Notes: generated from the sequence alone by a model not told the origin. A stretch of DNA of 64,000 nt from Azospirillum sp. (GCA_016124535.1 WGNK01000027.1:1-64000), one strand, 5' to 3'; shown: positions 17,058 to 26,772, counted from the first letter of the stretch. Numbers and translations are program-made.

Positions 17058-17076
17058 TTGCGCAGCCCGTGGGCCT

Positions 17077-17502
17077 TCAGTCGCGGCAGCCCGGCCAGAA
17101 CAGGGCGGCCGCGGCAAGGGCGGCCCAGCCGAACATCAGGCTGGCGCCGCCGAACGGTGCCGCGGCACCGAAGCCGCCCGGTCCGTTGAGCGCGATGGCA
17201 TAGAGCGCGCCGCAGAACAGGACGATGCCCAAGGCGAAGGCGCCGCCGGCGATGATCAGTCCCAGCCGGGGCCAGCCCGGCGGAATCCGTTCGGCGAGCA
17301 GTGCGACCCCGATCAGCGCCAGAGCATGGAACAGCTGGTACTGCCCGGCCAAGCGAAAGAGCTCGACGGCATGCTCGTCACCCAGACGATGGCTGGCATA
17401 GGCACCGGCCGCCACCCCCAGCCCACCGGCCAGTGCCCCCAGCAGCACCAAGACGGGCACGATCCCGTTTTCCTCGAAGACTTTCATCTGATCAGCGGCC
17501 AT
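17077..17502 (-). CDS. DUF423 membrane protein
   Basis: A 141-residue protein with four hydrophobic segments: VPVLVLLGALAGGLGVAAGA, FHALALIGVALLA, LGLIIAGGAFALGIVLFCGA and LMFGWAALAAAALF. The layout AGAYASHRL, YQLFHALAL and LYAIAL with FGGASLMFGW matches DUF423 (YgdD-like), a small inner-membrane family of unknown function. An in-frame ATG at 17487 is an alternative start. Convergent with the pirin gene. Confidence 0.85.
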   Translation of the reverse strand: MAADQMKVFEENGIVPVLVLLGALAGGLGVAAGAYASHRLGDEHAVELFRLAGQYQLFHALALIGVALLAERIPPGWPRLGLIIAGGAFALGIVLFCGALYAIALNGPGGFGAAAPFGGASLMFGWAALAAAALFWPGCRD

Positions 17503-17604
17503 CGGTTGCGGAGCGCCGGTCAGCCCCGCGTCCTACCCGGAGCCACCGGTTCGCGCACCCTCTAGCAAACCCGCGGACCCATTGAAAGCGCTGGTTGCGC
17601 CCGC

Positions 17605-18057
17605 TCAGCGCCGGCCAGGGCGATCGGCCGGGCCGCCGCGGTTGCCGGCCTCTACCCCGACTCCCGGCGCGCCGGCGCCGGCACCCGGCGTGACTCCGGC
17701 ACCCCGCGCACCGGCACCGGCGCCGGGTGTCACCCCGACTCCGGCGGCACCGGCACCCACACCTGGTGCGACTCCGACTCCGGCGGCACCGGCACCCATA
17801 CCTGGTGCGACTCCGACCCCGGCGGCACCGGCACCCACACCCGGTGCCACGCCGACCCCAGCGGCACCGGCGCCGACACCCGGTGCCACACCGACGCCGG
17901 GCGCACCAACGCCAGGACGGACCGTCGCGGCGGGCCGCGGAATGCAGCCGGGCGGCCGTCCGGGCGCGCGGCAATAGACTTGCGCCGAGGCGGGCTCAGG
18001 CGCGCCGGTGGTCAGGCAAACCAACGCCGCGGCAAGCAGCATCGTTCCTCTGGTCAT
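17605..18057 (-). CDS. Secreted elastin-like glycine/valine/proline repeat protein
   Basis: A 150-residue protein with a Sec signal peptide (residues 1-25, cleavage after PASA). The mature N-terminus has two cysteines, Cys29 and Cys38 in YCRAPGRPPGC. A tandem repeat of period 13 follows, each unit roughly VGVAPGVGAGAAG, starting near residues 55, 68, 81, 94 and 107, then degenerate copies. The hexapeptide VGVAPG is the well-known elastin motif; a shared origin is not implied. The C-terminus is charged (RGGPADRPGRR). The ATG follows an AAGAGGAAAGAG ribosome site. It is expected to be a disordered periplasmic or surface protein. Function unknown. Confidence 0.65.
   Translation of the reverse strand: MTRGTMLLAAALVCLTTGAPEPASAQVYCRAPGRPPGCIPRPAATVRPGVGAPGVGVAPGVGAGAAGVGVAPGVGAGAAGVGVAPGMGAGAAGVGVAPGVGAGAAGVGVTPGAGAGARGAGVTPGAGAGAPGVGVEAGNRGGPADRPGRR
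17722..17895. repeat. 39-nt tandem repeat (about 4.5 units)
   Basis: DNA repeat of period 39 encoding the 13-residue elastin-like unit. Units differ mainly at synonymous or conservative positions, so the repeat is kept at protein level and has had time to drift. Such arrays often vary in copy number between strains. Confidence 0.8.
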
Positions 18058-18214
18058 GTCTCTTTCCTCTTATTCTTCTTGCCGGCAGTTCGGCCGGCCG
18101 TTGTCCGGTGGGCGGCAAACCTATCCGGGCACGGCTTAACAAACCGTGTTTTTCGACGTGGGACGGTCGATGGTCCCGGTCAAGGGCTGGCGCCTTCCGG
18201 TTTGGACGAGCGGC

Positions 18215-19009
18215 TCAGACAATGGTGCGGACGATGCCGCCTTCGACCCGCAACGCCGCGCCGTTGGTCGCGGAAGCCTGTTTCGAACAGGCATAGACCA
18301 CCATATTGGCGACCTCATCGACGCTGGCGAAGCGCTGGAGCAGCGAGGTCGGCCGGTGCTGCTTGACGAAGCCCTCGGCCATGGCGTCGGCGGTGGTGCC
18401 GGCCTGGGCCGCCATCGCGCCGAGGAAGCCCTCGACGCCGTCGGAGCGGGTCGGTCCCGGCAGCACGCTGTTGACCGTGACGCCGCTGCCGGCGGTCAAT
18501 TCGGCCAGCCCGCGGGCGACCGCCAACTGAGCGGTCTTGGTCGTGCCGTAGTGGATCATTTCCTTGGGGATATGAATCCCCGATTCCGAGGAAATGAACA
18601 CGATCCGTCCCCAATTGCGCGCCAGCATCCCCGGCATCCAGGCGCGTGACAGCCGGATGCCCGACATCACGTTGGTCTCGAAAAAGCGATGCCAGTCTTC
18701 GTCCGGGGTTTCAAAGAAATCCTTGGGCTCGAAGATGCCGGCATTGTTGACCAGAATGTCGACCGCCGGAACCGCCGCAACCAGCGCGGCGCAGCCCGCG
18801 GCGGTCGAGACATCGGCGGCGACGCCTTCGAAACTGCCTGCGGGCACCGCCTGGCGCAGCGCTTCGAGCGCCGCCGTGACGGTAGCGGGCTTGCGACCAT
18901 TGATCACCACCCGCGCCCCGGTGGCGCCCAGGCCCTGGGCGATGGCGCGGCCGATGCCGGCGGTGGAGCCGGTGACCAGGGCGGTTGTGCCGGTCAGGTC
19001 GATCTTCAT
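18215..19009 (-). CDS. SDR-family oxidoreductase
   Basis: A 264-residue classical short-chain dehydrogenase. The cofactor motif TGSTAGIG is near residues 13-20, NNAG near 90, a catalytic serine is in FISSESG, and Tyr-x3-Lys is in HYGTTKTAQ. NGRK after the second strand favours NADPH. The substrate cannot be told; such enzymes are often annotated 3-oxoacyl-ACP reductase or glucose dehydrogenase. It lies 55 bases downstream of xseA on the same strand and may be co-transcribed with it. Confidence 0.9.
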   Translation of the reverse strand: MKIDLTGTTALVTGSTAGIGRAIAQGLGATGARVVINGRKPATVTAALEALRQAVPAGSFEGVAADVSTAAGCAALVAAVPAVDILVNNAGIFEPKDFFETPDEDWHRFFETNVMSGIRLSRAWMPGMLARNWGRIVFISSESGIHIPKEMIHYGTTKTAQLAVARGLAELTAGSGVTVNSVLPGPTRSDGVEGFLGAMAAQAGTTADAMAEGFVKQHRPTSLLQRFASVDEVANMVVYACSKQASATNGAALRVEGGIVRTIV

Positions 19010-19064
19010 GACGTGGGGTCTCCTGTTCGGGGCGCGGGTTCGGTGCCTGTGGTGCCGGTCGGGG

Positions 19065-20540
19065 TCAGAGCAGGGTGCCCTGGCTGTCCTTGGCGGCGCC
19101 GCGTTTGGTCGTCGGCCGGCTGCGCGGCGGTGTTCCGCCGATCACCGCGGCGATATCGCCGTCGTGGAAGGCCAGCGTCACCGCCTGGCCGCCATGGGCC
19201 TGGGCTGCCGCCGTGACAGGGTGGCGGTCGCGGTCGGTGACCAGGACGAAGCCGCGCGCCAGCACGCCGCGATAGGAATAGCTCTCGAGCAACTGGCCGA
19301 GGCCGCGCAGCTTTGCGGCGCGCTCGGCCTGGCCGTGGTCGGCGGCGCGGTCGAGCCGCGGCCCCAGGTCGTGGACCCGCGCGGCGGCATCGTCGAGGCG
19401 GCGGCGCAGCGGCGCCAGGGACAGCCGCGCCGCGACGCGGTCGCAGCGGTTGAGGGCGGCCTGGACCGCCTGGCGCAGCGCGCCGCCCAGCGCTCGGGCT
19501 TCCGGAGCGAGGCGGGTGCGGCTGCGTTCGACCAGCGCCGCGACGGCGAGCTGTAGCCGCTCGGCGCGGTCGTCGAGCCGCTGGCTGCGCTCCTCGATCA
19601 GGGCGCGGGGGTCGCCGAGGCCCCGCCCCAGCCCCTCCAGGCGGGTCCGCGCCTGGGCAATCAGGCGGTCGAAGGCGCCGAACTGGCGGCGTTCGAAATC
19701 GAGCACCTGGCCGACCAGTTCAACCCGCACCGGCACGGCCAGTTCCGCCGCGGCGGTCGGGGTCGGCGCCCGCAGGTCGGCGGCGAGGTCGATCAGCGTG
19801 GTATCGGTCTCGTGGCCGACCGCCGAAATCAACGGGATGACACTGGTCGCGGCGGCTCTCACCACGATTTCCTCGTTGAACGGCATCAGGTCTTCCAGCG
19901 AACCGCCGCCGCGCGCGACGATCAGCAGATCCGGCCGCGGCACCGGCCCACCCGCGTCCAGCCGGTTGAAGCCGGCGATGGCCGCCGCGACCTGGACCGC
20001 CGATTGCTCGCCCTGGACCGCCACCGGCCACAGCAAGACGTGACGGGGGAAGCGGTCGGCCAGGCGGTGCAGAATATCTCGGATCACCGCGCCGGTCGGC
20101 GAGGTGATCACGCCGATCACGGTCGGCAGATAGGGCAGTTTTCGTTTGCGCGCGGCATCGAACAGGCCCTCGGCGGCCAGCCTGCGCTTGCGCTCTTCCA
20201 GCATCTTGAGCAGGGCGCCTTCGCCGGCCAGTTCCATCGACTCGATGATCAGCTGGTATTGCGAGCGGCCGGGATAGGTGGTCAGGCGGCCGGAACAGAT
20301 CACCTCCAGCCCCTCTTCCGGGCGCACCGCCAGCCGGCCGGCGGCGCCGCGCCAGCACACCGCCTCGATCACCGCCTCTGCGTCCTTGAGCCGCAGGTAG
20401 AGGTGGCCCGAGGAGTGGCGTTTGGGCTGGGAAATCTCGCCGCGCACCCGTACGAAGCCGTAGGCATCCTCGACCGTGCGCTTCAGCGCGCGCGCCAGTT
20501 CGCCGACGGTGAATTCCGGGAGGTTGGAGCCTGGGATCAT
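19065..20540 (-). CDS. xseA: Exodeoxyribonuclease VII large subunit
   Basis: A 491-residue XseA. The N-terminal OB-fold domain begins FTVGELARALKRTVEDAYG followed by VRVRGEIS. The catalytic core has VIGVITSPTGAVIRDI and RGGGSLEDLMPFNEE, and a long coiled-coil of Arg/Ala/Leu-rich helices runs from about 265 to 430. It degrades single-stranded DNA with the XseB subunit, whose gene is not here. The ATG at 20540 matches the usual start of the family; the upstream frame is not coding. The divergent space to the dehydrogenase gene is 216 bases. Confidence 0.96.
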   Translation of the reverse strand: MIPGSNLPEFTVGELARALKRTVEDAYGFVRVRGEISQPKRHSSGHLYLRLKDAEAVIEAVCWRGAAGRLAVRPEEGLEVICSGRLTTYPGRSQYQLIIESMELAGEGALLKMLEERKRRLAAEGLFDAARKRKLPYLPTVIGVITSPTGAVIRDILHRLADRFPRHVLLWPVAVQGEQSAVQVAAAIAGFNRLDAGGPVPRPDLLIVARGGGSLEDLMPFNEEIVVRAAATSVIPLISAVGHETDTTLIDLAADLRAPTPTAAAELAVPVRVELVGQVLDFERRQFGAFDRLIAQARTRLEGLGRGLGDPRALIEERSQRLDDRAERLQLAVAALVERSRTRLAPEARALGGALRQAVQAALNRCDRVAARLSLAPLRRRLDDAAARVHDLGPRLDRAADHGQAERAAKLRGLGQLLESYSYRGVLARGFVLVTDRDRHPVTAAAQAHGGQAVTLAFHDGDIAAVIGGTPPRSRPTTKRGAAKDSQGTLL

Positions 20541-20756
20541 GGTCGCACCATGATACAGGCCCGCTGCCGCATCACAAGCCGCCCACGACGGCGCCCAGCT
20601 ATACCGGAGCCCCAAGGGCACGGGGTTGAGCAACGAGTGCCGGGCATGCAATTTTGCCGTCGACGCGTCGCCTGCGTTCAATTACCGCAAGGGCATGCCG
20701 GTGGCATTGCCGGGGAGCGATGCGCCGCGTTTGATCAACTCGCAAGGGGGCAGACC

Positions 20757-21566
20757 ATGCACCAGCGTTTTCTCGAAGGACGGACCGCTCTGGTCACCGG
20801 CTCGGCCCAGGGGATCGGCCTGGGAATCGCCAGGGCGCTCGGCTCGGCGGGTGCCAGGGTCGCGGTCCATGGGCTGGCGACGCCGTTGGAGGCCGAGGCT
20901 GCGCTCGCCGCGGTGCGCGCCGCCGGGGCGGCCGAAGCCCGCTTCTTCGACCAGGATCTGCGCCGACCCGAGGCGATCGACGCGATGATGGACGATTTGG
21001 CGGCCTGGGGTGGCCCGGACATCCTGGTCAACAATGCCGGCATCCAGAAGACGGTCAGTCTGGCCGAGGCCGACCGCGCGACCTGGGACGCCGTACTCGC
21101 GATCAACCTGTCGGCCGCATTCCACACCATGCGCCGGGCGTTGCCCGGGATGGCGGCGCGCGGCTATGGCCGGGTGATCAACACCGCCTCGGTCCATGGT
21201 CTGGTCGCTTCGGCCAACAAGGCGCCTTATGTCTCGGCCAAATTCGGCCTGATCGGGCTGTCCAAGGTGGCGGCTTTGGAATATGCCACCGCCGGTTCGG
21301 CGGCCAGCGGCGGCGTTACTATCAATTGCATCTGCCCCGGCTGGGTGGAAACCGCACTGATCGAGCCGCAGATCCAGGCGCGGGCTGCCGAAAACGGTGG
21401 CGACCGTTTGGCCGGCATCGCCGGCCTGCTATCGGAAAAACAGCCGAGCCGGCGCATCTCCTCGCCCGACGAGATCGGCCAGGTCGTCTTGTGGCTGGCC
21501 CATCCGATCGCTCACAACATCACCGGCATCGCCCTGCCGGTGGATGGCGGCTGGACCGCACAGTAG
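20757..21566 (+). CDS. 3-hydroxybutyrate dehydrogenase (SDR)
   Basis: A 269-residue SDR. TGSAQGIGLGIA binds the cofactor, NNAGIQ follows, Ser is in INTASVHGLVASANKAPY, and YVSAK holds the catalytic Tyr and Lys. The SVHGLVAS and CPGWVETALIEPQI segments are typical of D-beta-hydroxybutyrate dehydrogenase, which turns 3-hydroxybutyrate from poly-hydroxybutyrate breakdown into acetoacetate using NAD+. The ATG is preceded by CAAGGGGG. It is a single gene, divergent from xseA. Substrate choice is inferred from family resemblance (bdhA/hbdH). Confidence 0.85.
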   Translation: MHQRFLEGRTALVTGSAQGIGLGIARALGSAGARVAVHGLATPLEAEAALAAVRAAGAAEARFFDQDLRRPEAIDAMMDDLAAWGGPDILVNNAGIQKTVSLAEADRATWDAVLAINLSAAFHTMRRALPGMAARGYGRVINTASVHGLVASANKAPYVSAKFGLIGLSKVAALEYATAGSAASGGVTINCICPGWVETALIEPQIQARAAENGGDRLAGIAGLLSEKQPSRRISSPDEIGQVVLWLAHPIAHNITGIALPVDGGWTAQ

Positions 21567-21752
21567 CGGGGGGGCCACCTCGTTCTGTTGCGAAAAAATG
21601 AAATTATTGTGACGGCCGGTATTGTCGTAGATCTGCAAAACTATCGGCGTAATTTCTACTGATGATTGAGCAGGTGGGGTCGGGCTTGGCAGCATGTTCG
21701 GCTGCCGGGGACGGTTGTGGCTGCCTCGACGGTGTGATCCGGGGAGCAGTCG

Positions 21753-23591
21753 ATGACTGGAGGCGACCTTGTGCTGGCTGACGATCTGGACAGCGACGGC
21801 TTCTGCGTAGACAGTTATCTGGAGGCGGTCAGCGCCAAGACGCGCTACGTCTTTCAGCCGATCGTCAACAGCTTCACCGGTGCCTGCTACGGCTTCGAGG
21901 CGCTGCTGCGTGGCCAGGAGGCGCTCGGCTTTGCGACCATTCCGGCGCTGTTCGATCATGCCCATGACAAGGGCTTCCTGCATCGGCTCGACGTTTTGCT
22001 GCGCGAGAAGGCGTTGCGCGGCTTCGTCGCCCTGGGCCTGACCGATCAGTGCCGGCTGTTCTTTAACCTCGACAACCGGGTCCTGCGTTCCCCCGATTAC
22101 CGGCCGCACCGTACCGCGGCGCTGCTGCGGCACCTGGGCCTCGGACCGACCGCGGTGTGTTTCGAATTGTCGGAGCTTCACGCGGTGTCGACGGTGGCGG
22201 AAGCCGAAGCGACCTTGCGGCTCTACCGCGATCAGTCGTTCATGCTGGCAATCGATGATTTCGGTATCGGCTTCTCCGGCTTGCGCTTGATGTATGAACA
22301 CCAGCCCAATCTGGTGAAGATTGACCGCTTCTTTGTCGCCGGGATCGACCACGATGACCGCAAGCGGACTTTCGTCGCCGCCGTCGCCAATCTGGCCCAC
22401 GTGCTGGGGATCGCGGTGGTCGCCGAAGGGGTGGAGACCGAGGCCGAATTCCTGATGTGCAAACAGATCGGGTGCGATCTGGTTCAGGGTTTCTTCGTCG
22501 CCCGGCCGTTGGAAATCTCCACCGCCGTCCCCGCGGCCTTCCAGACCGTGATCGAGGCCAATCGCCGTGATCGCCGCCAGCGCCGCTCCGACGAGCGGCT
22601 GGTTCGGGTCGAACTCGACTCCCACCCGGCGCTTGAGGTCGGGGACGCGATGGCAGTGGTGTTCGACGGCTTTCGCCGCAACAAGGACCGCAGTTTCTTC
22701 CCGGTGATCGATGAACGTCGGCAGCCGCTCGGCGTGATCAGAGAGGCGGCGCTCAAGGAGTTTATCTACTCGCGATACGGCAAAGACTTGCTGCATAATA
22801 AGACATTGGGCCGTAACCTTCGCCACTTTCTCAGCGACTGCCCGGTGTGCGATATCAATACTGCGGTCGAGGATATTCTTTCGATCTATACCCAGACCAA
22901 AGACCCGGTCGGTGTGATCATCGTCGAGAATTTTCGCTACGCCGGGATGCTCAGCGCCGAGTCGCTGCTGCGGGTTCTCAACGAAAAAAACCTGGTGATG
23001 GCGTGTAACCAAAACCCGCTGACTAAGTTACCCGGCAACGACGCGATCAACGATCATGTCACGGCGGCGCTGGAAGACGGTTCGGTGCCGCGGGTGTTCG
23101 CCTATTTCGACCTCGATAATTTTAAGCCATTCAACGATCAGTTTGGCTTTCGTCAAGGCGATCGGGCAATTTTGTTATTCGCCGACTTGTTGCGCAGCCA
23201 CATCATCGGGCCGGATTGTTTCATTGGCCATATCGGCGGCGACGATTTCTTTGCCTCCTGGCGTGCCCGCGAACCCGAACAGGTGGTGGCGCAGATCGGC
23301 GGCATTCTGGACAAGTTCCGCCATGACGCGGAAAGCTTCTACGACCTCTATACCCGCGAACGTGGCTATGTCACCGGCAAGGACCGCGACGGCAATCCCA
23401 AGCATTTTTCCTTGCTGGCGTGCAGCGCTGCGGTGGCAGTGGTGCCGGAGGGGGTTTGGCACCTGACCGCCGACCAGCTGGTCGGCCAGGCGGCCGACAT
23501 GAAGCACACCGCCAAACGGGCGCGCGACCATCTCTGTGTGCGTTATTTTGGCGGCGACGGCAATGGCGCGGCGGCGCGGTCTCAGCCCTAG
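21753..23591 (+). CDS. EAL-CBS-GGDEF signalling protein
   Basis: A 612-residue soluble protein. The N-terminal EAL phosphodiesterase domain has the metal and catalytic motifs FEALLRG (48-54), CFELSE, AIDDFGIGFS, VKIDRF and AEGVETEAE, so it looks active. Two CBS motifs occupy about 289-413. The C-terminal GGDEF domain has YFDLDNFKPFND and GGDDF near residue 495, with Asp replacing the usual Glu, and no clear RxxD inhibitory site. Likely activity is hydrolysis of cyclic-di-GMP, with the CBS pair and the GGDDF domain as nucleotide sensors. The ATG follows a GGGGAG ribosome site. Confidence 0.9.
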   Translation: MTGGDLVLADDLDSDGFCVDSYLEAVSAKTRYVFQPIVNSFTGACYGFEALLRGQEALGFATIPALFDHAHDKGFLHRLDVLLREKALRGFVALGLTDQCRLFFNLDNRVLRSPDYRPHRTAALLRHLGLGPTAVCFELSELHAVSTVAEAEATLRLYRDQSFMLAIDDFGIGFSGLRLMYEHQPNLVKIDRFFVAGIDHDDRKRTFVAAVANLAHVLGIAVVAEGVETEAEFLMCKQIGCDLVQGFFVARPLEISTAVPAAFQTVIEANRRDRRQRRSDERLVRVELDSHPALEVGDAMAVVFDGFRRNKDRSFFPVIDERRQPLGVIREAALKEFIYSRYGKDLLHNKTLGRNLRHFLSDCPVCDINTAVEDILSIYTQTKDPVGVIIVENFRYAGMLSAESLLRVLNEKNLVMACNQNPLTKLPGNDAINDHVTAALEDGSVPRVFAYFDLDNFKPFNDQFGFRQGDRAILLFADLLRSHIIGPDCFIGHIGGDDFFASWRAREPEQVVAQIGGILDKFRHDAESFYDLYTRERGYVTGKDRDGNPKHFSLLACSAAVAVVPEGVWHLTADQLVGQAADMKHTAKRARDHLCVRYFGGDGNGAAARSQP

Positions 23592-23634
23592 CAGGCCGGA
23601 TTTCAAGGGCTAAACCAGGCCCCTGGCGGAGATT

Positions 23635-23659
23635 GCCAAGGGGGCGGCGCCCCCTTGGC
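23635..23659. terminator. GC-rich hairpin between convergent genes
   Basis: GCCAAGGGGG pairs with CCCCCTTGGC over 10 bases around a 5-base loop. It sits between the ends of the EAL-CBS-GGDEF gene and sdhB, so it could end transcription from both sides. No U tract follows on either strand, so Rho-independent termination is uncertain. Confidence 0.55.
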
Positions 23660-23670
23660 TCCTGCTCGGA

Positions 23671-24453
23671 TCATCCCTGGCGGGCGACCATCAGTTTCTT
23701 GATTTCGACGATTGCCTTGGCGGGGTTGAGGCCCTTGGGGCAGGTTCGGGTGCAGTTCATGATCTGGTGGCAGCGGTAGAGCCGGAACGGGTCTTCCAGC
23801 GCGTCCAGGCGTTCGCCGGCCATCTCGTCGCGGCTGTCGGCCAGCCAGCGATAGGCCTGGAGCAGGATCGCCGGGCCTAAGTAGCGCTCCGGGTTCCACC
23901 AGTAGCTGGGGCAGCTGGTCGAGCAGCAGAAGCACAGGATGCACTCGTAGAGGCCGTCGAGTTTCGCCCGGTCCTCCGGCGACTGCAGACGCTCGCTGTC
24001 CGGCGGCGCCGGCGACTGGGTCTGCAGCCACGGCTTGATCAGCGCCAGCTGGGCGAAGATGTGGTTGACGTCGGGCACCAGGTCCTTGACCACCGGCAGG
24101 TGGGGCAGGGGGTGGATGCAGACGTCGCCCTTGACCTCTTCGATCGGCTTGGTGCAGGCCAGCGTATTGAGCCCGTCGATATTCATCGCGCACGAGCCGC
24201 AAATACCCTCGCGGCACGAACGGCGGAAGGTCACCGTGCTGTCGATCTCGTTCTTGATGTGGATCAGCGCGTCCAGCATCATCGGACCGAACTTGTCGAG
24301 ATCGAGTTCGTATTCGTCCAGGCGGGGGTTTTGGCCGTCCTCCTGGTTCCACCGATAGATTTTGAAGACTTTCTTGCGCTTGGCGCCAGGTGCCGCGGCG
24401 ACTTTCTTGCCGGGCAAGACCTTGGCGTGGGCAGGCAGAGTAAATTCGACCAT
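23671..24453 (-). CDS. sdhB: Succinate dehydrogenase iron-sulfur subunit
   Basis: A 260-residue SdhB. The [2Fe-2S] cysteines are Cys80, Cys85, Cys88 and Cys100 (CREGICGSC). The second-domain cluster ligands begin with Cys171, Cys174 and Cys177, plus Cys181 ([11 protein letters not shown]), and a further set is in CHQIMNC and CTRTCPKG. It carries electrons from SdhA to ubiquinone. It is the last gene of sdhCDAB, 107 bases after sdhA. The N-terminus is about 20 residues longer than the E. coli protein, as usual in alphaproteobacteria. Confidence 0.98.
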   Translation of the reverse strand: MVEFTLPAHAKVLPGKKVAAAPGAKRKKVFKIYRWNQEDGQNPRLDEYELDLDKFGPMMLDALIHIKNEIDSTVTFRRSCREGICGSCAMNIDGLNTLACTKPIEEVKGDVCIHPLPHLPVVKDLVPDVNHIFAQLALIKPWLQTQSPAPPDSERLQSPEDRAKLDGLYECILCFCCSTSCPSYWWNPERYLGPAILLQAYRWLADSRDEMAGERLDALEDPFRLYRCHQIMNCTRTCPKGLNPAKAIVEIKKLMVARQG

Positions 24454-24560
24454 GGCTGCAGTTTCCTAACCTGGCTCCCGGCGGCGCGCGGCCCCTGATG
24501 CTTGGGGTCCGCGCGGCCAACCGGGAAGAGTTTGACCGGGCATCGGGTGTGGCGAGTCGC

Positions 24561-26351
24561 TCAGTAGACCCGCTTCTTGGGCGGGACCGGCTGGACGTCG
24601 TTGGTCAGGGTGTAGAGGTGGACCGGACGATCGCTGATCGTCACTTCGGCCTTTTCGTTGGCCCAGACCACGCTGTGCTTCAACCAGTTCTGGTCATCGC
24701 GATCAGGATAGTCCTCACGGGCGTGGGCGCCCCGGCTTTCGGTCCGGTTGGCCGCACACTCCAGAGCCACCACCGCCTGGTACATCAGGTTGTCGAGTTC
24801 CAGCGCTTCGACCAGATCGGAGTTCCACACCAGCGAACGGTCGCTGACCCCGAGATCGCCGCGCTTGTCCCAGGCCTGGCGCATCAGTCCGACGCCTTCC
24901 TGCAGCACCGGGCCGGTGCGGAAGACCGCGCAGTTGTTCTGCATGATCTTCTGCATTTCCAGGCGCAGATGCGAGACCCGCAGCGAGCCCTTGGCGTTGC
25001 GCGAGCGGTCGAGTCGGGACACCGCATAGTCGCCCGAATCCGCCGGCAGGTCCTTGTGGGCCTTGCCCTTCTCGACCACCTTGCCGGCCTGCAGAGCCGC
25101 CGCCCGGCCGAACACCACCAGGTCGAGCAGCGAGTTGGACCCCAGCCGGTTGCCGCCATGCACCGAGACGCAGGCCGCCTCGCCGATCGCCATCAGGCCG
25201 GGGACGACCGCGTCCGGGTTGTCCTTGGTCGGCCGGATCACCTCGGCTTTGTAGTTGGTCGGAATGCCGCCCATGTTGTAATGCGCGGTCGGCAGCACCG
25301 GGATCGGCTCGCGGGTCACGTCCACATTCGCGAACACCTTGGATGTCTCGGCGATGCCGGGCAGGCGTTCGTGAATGATCTTGGGATCCAGATGCTCAAG
25401 ATGCAGGTGGATGTGATCCTTGAGCGGGCCAACGCCCCGGCCTTCGCGGATTTCGATGGTCATCGAGCGGCTGACCACGTCGCGGCTGGCCAGGTCCTTG
25501 GCCGACGGCGCGTAACGCTCCATGAAGCGCTCGCCTTCGGAATTGGTGACATAGCCGCCTTCGCCGCGCACGCCCTCGGTGATCAGGCAGCCGGCGCCGT
25601 AGATGCCGGTGGGATGGAACTGGATGAATTCCATGTCCTGGAGCGGCAGCCCGGCCCGCAGCACCATGCCATTGCCGTCGCCGGTGCAGGTATGGGCCGA
25701 GGTGCAGGAGAAGTAGGTCCGGCCGTAGCCGCCGGTGGCCAGCACGGTCATGTGGCCGCGGAAGCGATGCAAAGTGCCGTCGTCGAGGTTCCAGGCCATG
25801 ACGCCGCGGCACACGCCTTCGTCGTCCATGATCAGGTCGAGCGCGAAATACTCGACGAAGAACTCGGCTTCGTGCTTCAGCGACTGCTGGTAGAGGGTGT
25901 GCAGCATGGCATGGCCGGTGCGATCGGCCGCCGCACAGGTGCGGTAGGCGATGCCCTCGCCGAATTTGGTGGTCATGCCGCCGAACGCGCGCTGGTAGAT
26001 TTTCCCCTCGGCGGTGCGGCTGAACGGCAGGCCCTGCTGCTCCAGTTCGATCACCGCGCGCGGTGCCTCGCGGCACATGTATTCGATGGCGTCCTGGTCG
26101 CCCAGCCAGTCCGACCCCTTGATGGTGTCGTACATATGCCAGCGCCAGTCGTCCTCGCCCATGTTGCCGAGGGCGGCACTGATGCCGCCTTGGGCGGCGA
26201 CGGTGTGACTGCGGGTCGGGAAGACTTTGGTGATGCACGCCGTCTTCAGGCCTTGTTCGGCCATGCCGAAGGTCGCGCGCAGACCGGCACCGCCGGCCCC
26301 GACGACGACGACGTCGTAGGTATGATCGATAATCGGATAGGCGGTCGCCAT
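24561..26351 (-). CDS. sdhA: Succinate dehydrogenase flavoprotein subunit
   Basis: A 596-residue SdhA. The N-terminal FAD-binding GAGGAGL is at residues 18-24. The covalent FAD attachment histidine is His49 in [13 protein letters not shown]. The capping-domain [11 protein letters not shown] and the [19 protein letters not shown] loop contain substrate and flavin contacts. It oxidises succinate to fumarate at the cytoplasmic face of the inner membrane, in both the citric acid cycle and complex II. It begins 9 bases after sdhD. Confidence 0.99.
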   Translation of the reverse strand: MATAYPIIDHTYDVVVVGAGGAGLRATFGMAEQGLKTACITKVFPTRSHTVAAQGGISAALGNMGEDDWRWHMYDTIKGSDWLGDQDAIEYMCREAPRAVIELEQQGLPFSRTAEGKIYQRAFGGMTTKFGEGIAYRTCAAADRTGHAMLHTLYQQSLKHEAEFFVEYFALDLIMDDEGVCRGVMAWNLDDGTLHRFRGHMTVLATGGYGRTYFSCTSAHTCTGDGNGMVLRAGLPLQDMEFIQFHPTGIYGAGCLITEGVRGEGGYVTNSEGERFMERYAPSAKDLASRDVVSRSMTIEIREGRGVGPLKDHIHLHLEHLDPKIIHERLPGIAETSKVFANVDVTREPIPVLPTAHYNMGGIPTNYKAEVIRPTKDNPDAVVPGLMAIGEAACVSVHGGNRLGSNSLLDLVVFGRAAALQAGKVVEKGKAHKDLPADSGDYAVSRLDRSRNAKGSLRVSHLRLEMQKIMQNNCAVFRTGPVLQEGVGLMRQAWDKRGDLGVSDRSLVWNSDLVEALELDNLMYQAVVALECAANRTESRGAHAREDYPDRDDQNWLKHSVVWANEKAEVTISDRPVHLYTLTNDVQPVPPKKRVY

Positions 26352-26360
26352 GATCTGCTC

Positions 26361-26762
26361 TCAGCCTCCCAGGGCAACTTTGAGGATCGACACAACGCAC
26401 ACCGCGGCCATCACGATGAAGGCGAATTTCATCGTGATCATGCTGATCAGCTTGGCTGATTTCGTGTGGATGTAGTCTTCCATGATGACTTCGACGCCGA
26501 GGATCACGTGGTGATACATGATCACGGTCAAAAGCAGGGCCAGCGCCGCATTGAGCGGACTGGCGAGCCAGGTCTTAACGGTGGCGTAATCGGCGCCGGC
26601 CATGGTCGCCATCGAAAAGGCGAACCACAGGCTGAGCGGGACGAGCGCGATCGACGACAGTCGCTGCGCCCACCAATGCTCGAAACCGTGGCCGGCGGCG
26701 CCCAGGCCGCGGGCGATCCCGATCGGATCGCGCAAGGATTTTTGTGCCGATTGACTGGTCAT
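26361..26762 (-). CDS. sdhD: Succinate dehydrogenase membrane anchor subunit
   Basis: A 133-residue membrane anchor with three hydrophobic helices: SSIALVPLSLWFAFSMATM, AALALLLTVIMYHHVILGVE and KFAFIVMAAVCVVSILKVAL. The MYHHVILGVEVIMEDYIHT segment has the histidines and acidic residues that bind haem and quinone in SdhD. The ATG at 26762 gives MTSQSAQKSLRDPIG, the usual type of start. It lies 10 bases after sdhC and 9 before sdhA. Confidence 0.96.
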   Translation of the reverse strand: MTSQSAQKSLRDPIGIARGLGAAGHGFEHWWAQRLSSIALVPLSLWFAFSMATMAGADYATVKTWLASPLNAALALLLTVIMYHHVILGVEVIMEDYIHTKSAKLISMITMKFAFIVMAAVCVVSILKVALGG

Positions 26763-26772
26763 GGCGACGTCC

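Noticed and set aside
24498-26459. A 653-codon plus-strand frame opposite sdhA
   Set aside because: Antisense shadow caused by strong GC third-position bias; sdhA on the other strand is unmistakable.
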